Assembly: GCF_026130605.1 (NCBI RefSeq)
Contig: NZ_JANFAU010000002.1
Span: forward strand, 62,001-126,000
Source: Sphingomonas lycopersici
Lineage (GTDB): Bacteria > Pseudomonadota > Alphaproteobacteria > Sphingomonadales > Sphingomonadaceae
Length of the DNA: 64,000 bases
Direction: 5' to 3'
Position numbers and translations under genes: made by a program. The stretch's first letter is position 1. Each line of letters starts with the position of its first letter. Positions 62,557 through 64,000 of the stretch are shown one piece after another. The notes under the pieces are model-generated. The model was not told the origin of the DNA. It searched no databases and saw nothing but the letters and a program-made list of their open reading frames with translations.

Positions 62557-63366
62557 TTAAAGCGCGATCCCGGCGCGCCCGGCAAGATCGGTGATATATT
62601 GCCAGGCGACCCGCCCCGAGCGGCTGCCGCGCCGCGTCGCCCATTGCACCGCCTCCGCGGCGTCGAACGGCAGGCCGTAGCGCTCGGTATAGCCGCGCAC
62701 GATCGCCAGATAATGATCCTGATCGACAACGTGGAAGCCGAGGCTCAGCCCGAAGCGGTCGGCGAGCGCGAGCTGGTCGTCGACCGAATCGCGCGGGTTG
62801 ATCGCATTTTCCTGCTCATGAATGTCGCGCGGAACGAGATGGCGGCGGTTCGACGTTACCACCAGCCGCGCATTGGCCGGCCGCGCCTCCGCGCCGCCTT
62901 CGAGCAGCGACCGTAGCGTCCGCGCATCGCGCACCGCATCGATCCCGAGATCGTCGAGGAACAGCACGAACGCGCGCGGCACATGCGCGATCGTCGCAAA
63001 CAGCGCCGGCAGGGTATCGAGGCGGTCGGCCGCCACTTCGATCAACGCCAGCGCGCCGCCTTCGGCCTGGATCGCCGCGACGCTCGCCTTGACCAGCGCC
63101 GACTTGCCGGTGCCGCGCGCGCCCCATAGCAGCACGTCCTGCGCGGCATGCCCCGCGGCAAGGCGGGCGAGATTGTCGTGGAGCACTTCTTTCTGCGCAT
63201 CGACCCCCTGCAACAGCGCGATCGGCACCGGCGCGAAGGCACGAGTCGGGAGCAGCACGCGATCGCGCCACACATAAGCCGGATGCGCCAGCGGATCGGC
63301 GGAAACCGGCGGTGGCGGAGCGAGGCGCTCCAGCGCGGCGGCGATGCGGGCGAGGGTTGCTTCCAT
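62557..63366 (-). CDS. DUF815-family AAA ATPase
   Basis: A 269-residue ATPase of the DUF815 type: P-loop GARGTGKSALVKA (about residue 85), Walker B FVLFLDDLGID (about 135), the arginine-rich RLVVTSNRRHLVPRDI block, and a C-terminal TRRGSRSGRVAWQY. The family's function is not known; members are widespread single-gene ATPases in proteobacteria. It lies between the glycine-zipper gene (convergent) and the PrsR-like regulator (same strand, 79 bases upstream). Confidence 0.9.
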   Translation of the reverse strand: MEATLARIAAALERLAPPPPVSADPLAHPAYVWRDRVLLPTRAFAPVPIALLQGVDAQKEVLHDNLARLAAGHAAQDVLLWGARGTGKSALVKASVAAIQAEGGALALIEVAADRLDTLPALFATIAHVPRAFVLFLDDLGIDAVRDARTLRSLLEGGAEARPANARLVVTSNRRHLVPRDIHEQENAINPRDSVDDQLALADRFGLSLGFHVVDQDHYLAIVRGYTERYGLPFDAAEAVQWATRRGSRSGRVAWQYITDLAGRAGIAL

Positions 63367-63445
63367 GCCCCGCCGGCTACCGCAGCGCAGCGCGAAGGGT
63401 CAATGCGTGCTTCTCGTCGCCCCGGTTAAGGATGGGGCGGCGTGG

Positions 63446-64000
63446 TCAATCGGCCAGATTGTAGCTCTTGAGCAGATCATAGAGCGTCGGCCGGCTGATC
63501 CCGAGCAGCCGCGCGGTATTGCTGATATTGCCGTCGGCGCGCGCCAGCGCGCGGCGGATCGCGGTGCGGTCGGCCGCCTCGCGCACCGCGCGCAGGTTGA
63601 TCGGGGTATCGTCGGGCTCGGCGAGATCGAGATCGGCGGCGGTGACGAGCTTCCCGTCGGCCATGATCACCGCGCGCTTCACGCGATTTTCGAGTTCGCG
63701 CACATTGCCGGGCCACCCCCAGGCGTCGATCGCGGCGCGCGCGTCGGGCGCCAAGCCGGTCACCGCCGGGTTCATCGTCGCGGCGTAACGGGTGACGAAA
63801 TGCCGCGCGAGCAGCGCCGCGTCGCCGGGCCGTTCGGCGAGCGACGGGATGCGGATGACGATCTCCGCCAGCCGATAATAAAGATCCTCGCGGAAGCTGC
63901 CCGCCGCGACCATCGCATCGATATCGCGATGCGTGGCGCAGACGATCCGCGTGTCGACCGCGATCGCGCGTCGCCCGCCGATCCGCTCGATCGTCCGTTC
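63446..64000 (-). CDS. prsR: sigma-54-dependent response regulator, probably PrsR, cut by the window edge
   Basis: Only the C-terminal 184 residues are in the window. They hold the end of the sigma-54 interaction AAA domain (IAVDTRIVCATHRDIDAMV, FREDLYYRLAEIVIRIPSL, WPGNVRELENRVKRAVI) and a Fis-type HTH ending NTARLLGISRPTLYDLLKSY. The C-terminal block, with AIRRALARADGNIS before the HTH, resembles the PEP-CTERM-box response regulator PrsR (TIGR02915 type). PrsR partners with the kinase PrsK and drives PEP-CTERM and exopolysaccharide genes. The receiver domain is outside the window, so the subfamily call is tentative. Confidence 0.8.
   Translation of the reverse strand, partial: ERTIERIGGRRAIAVDTRIVCATHRDIDAMVAAGSFREDLYYRLAEIVIRIPSLAERPGDAALLARHFVTRYAATMNPAVTGLAPDARAAIDAWGWPGNVRELENRVKRAVIMADGKLVTAADLDLAEPDDTPINLRAVREAADRTAIRRALARADGNISNTARLLGISRPTLYDLLKSYNLAD

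Overview
The window is a high-GC chromosomal segment from an alphaproteobacterium, most likely a Sphingomonas-type member of the Sphingomonadales. The basis is its gene set: an XrtA (exosortase A)/PEP-CTERM exopolysaccharide locus, a PEP-CTERM protein ending in the PEPATWAMM-type tail common in sphingomonads, a PopZ homologue, a deoxyhypusine-synthase-like/ornithine decarboxylase pair (Sphingomonas sensu stricto is known for sym-homospermidine), an Asp-rich HemB, and many palindromic intergenic repeats. No phage, insertion sequence, integrase, CRISPR array or rRNA was seen.

Layout: 1-9427 is housekeeping (DUF4893 end, trpE coupled to a periplasmic peptidyl-prolyl isomerase, tpiA, DUF1905, leucyl aminopeptidase, trxB, a secreted S10 peptidase). 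9411-26514 is the XrtA locus. Two hydrolases and an acyl carrier protein read left. Reading right are an acyl-CoA ligase, a PLP decarboxylase, polysaccharide export, chain-length and tyrosine-kinase proteins, an outer-membrane protein, an ATPase, a deacetylase, a FemAB-like protein, a glycosyltransferase, exosortase XrtA fused to an EpsI domain, and an amidotransferase. Most of these genes overlap by 1-4 bases. A candidate XrtA substrate (PEP-CTERM protein) follows at 26636-27301. A PrsR-type sigma-54 regulator, the expected controller of such systems, is cut by the right edge (63446-64000).

27442-32309 holds the polyamine gene pair, a threonine-dehydratase-type enzyme, three Flp pilins and mutT. 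32310-37534 looks like a transferred cassette with weaker GC bias: an asparagine-synthetase-like protein, a secreted beta-helix protein and a WsaF-type glycosyltransferase whose 3' end runs into the antisense of a histidine kinase. 37473-45258 holds that kinase, a complete heavy-metal-type RND efflux system and an OmpR-type regulator. 45301-64000 returns to housekeeping and envelope genes: a ParB-like protein, SulP transporter, tRNA-Cys, isoaspartyl methyltransferase-like protein, TolC, PopZ, S9 peptidase, valS, a MATE pump, hemB with two acetyltransferases, a lipoprotein, tRNA-Arg, a UPF0104 membrane protein, a glycine-zipper protein, a DUF815 ATPase and the PrsR-like regulator.

How the parts fit: the XrtA locus should build and export an exopolysaccharide and sort PEP-CTERM proteins to the surface. 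Its ACP/ligase/decarboxylase/hydrolase module probably makes a still unknown small substituent. The island cassette looks like a second, independent surface-glycan function. These functional links are inferred from gene families and order.
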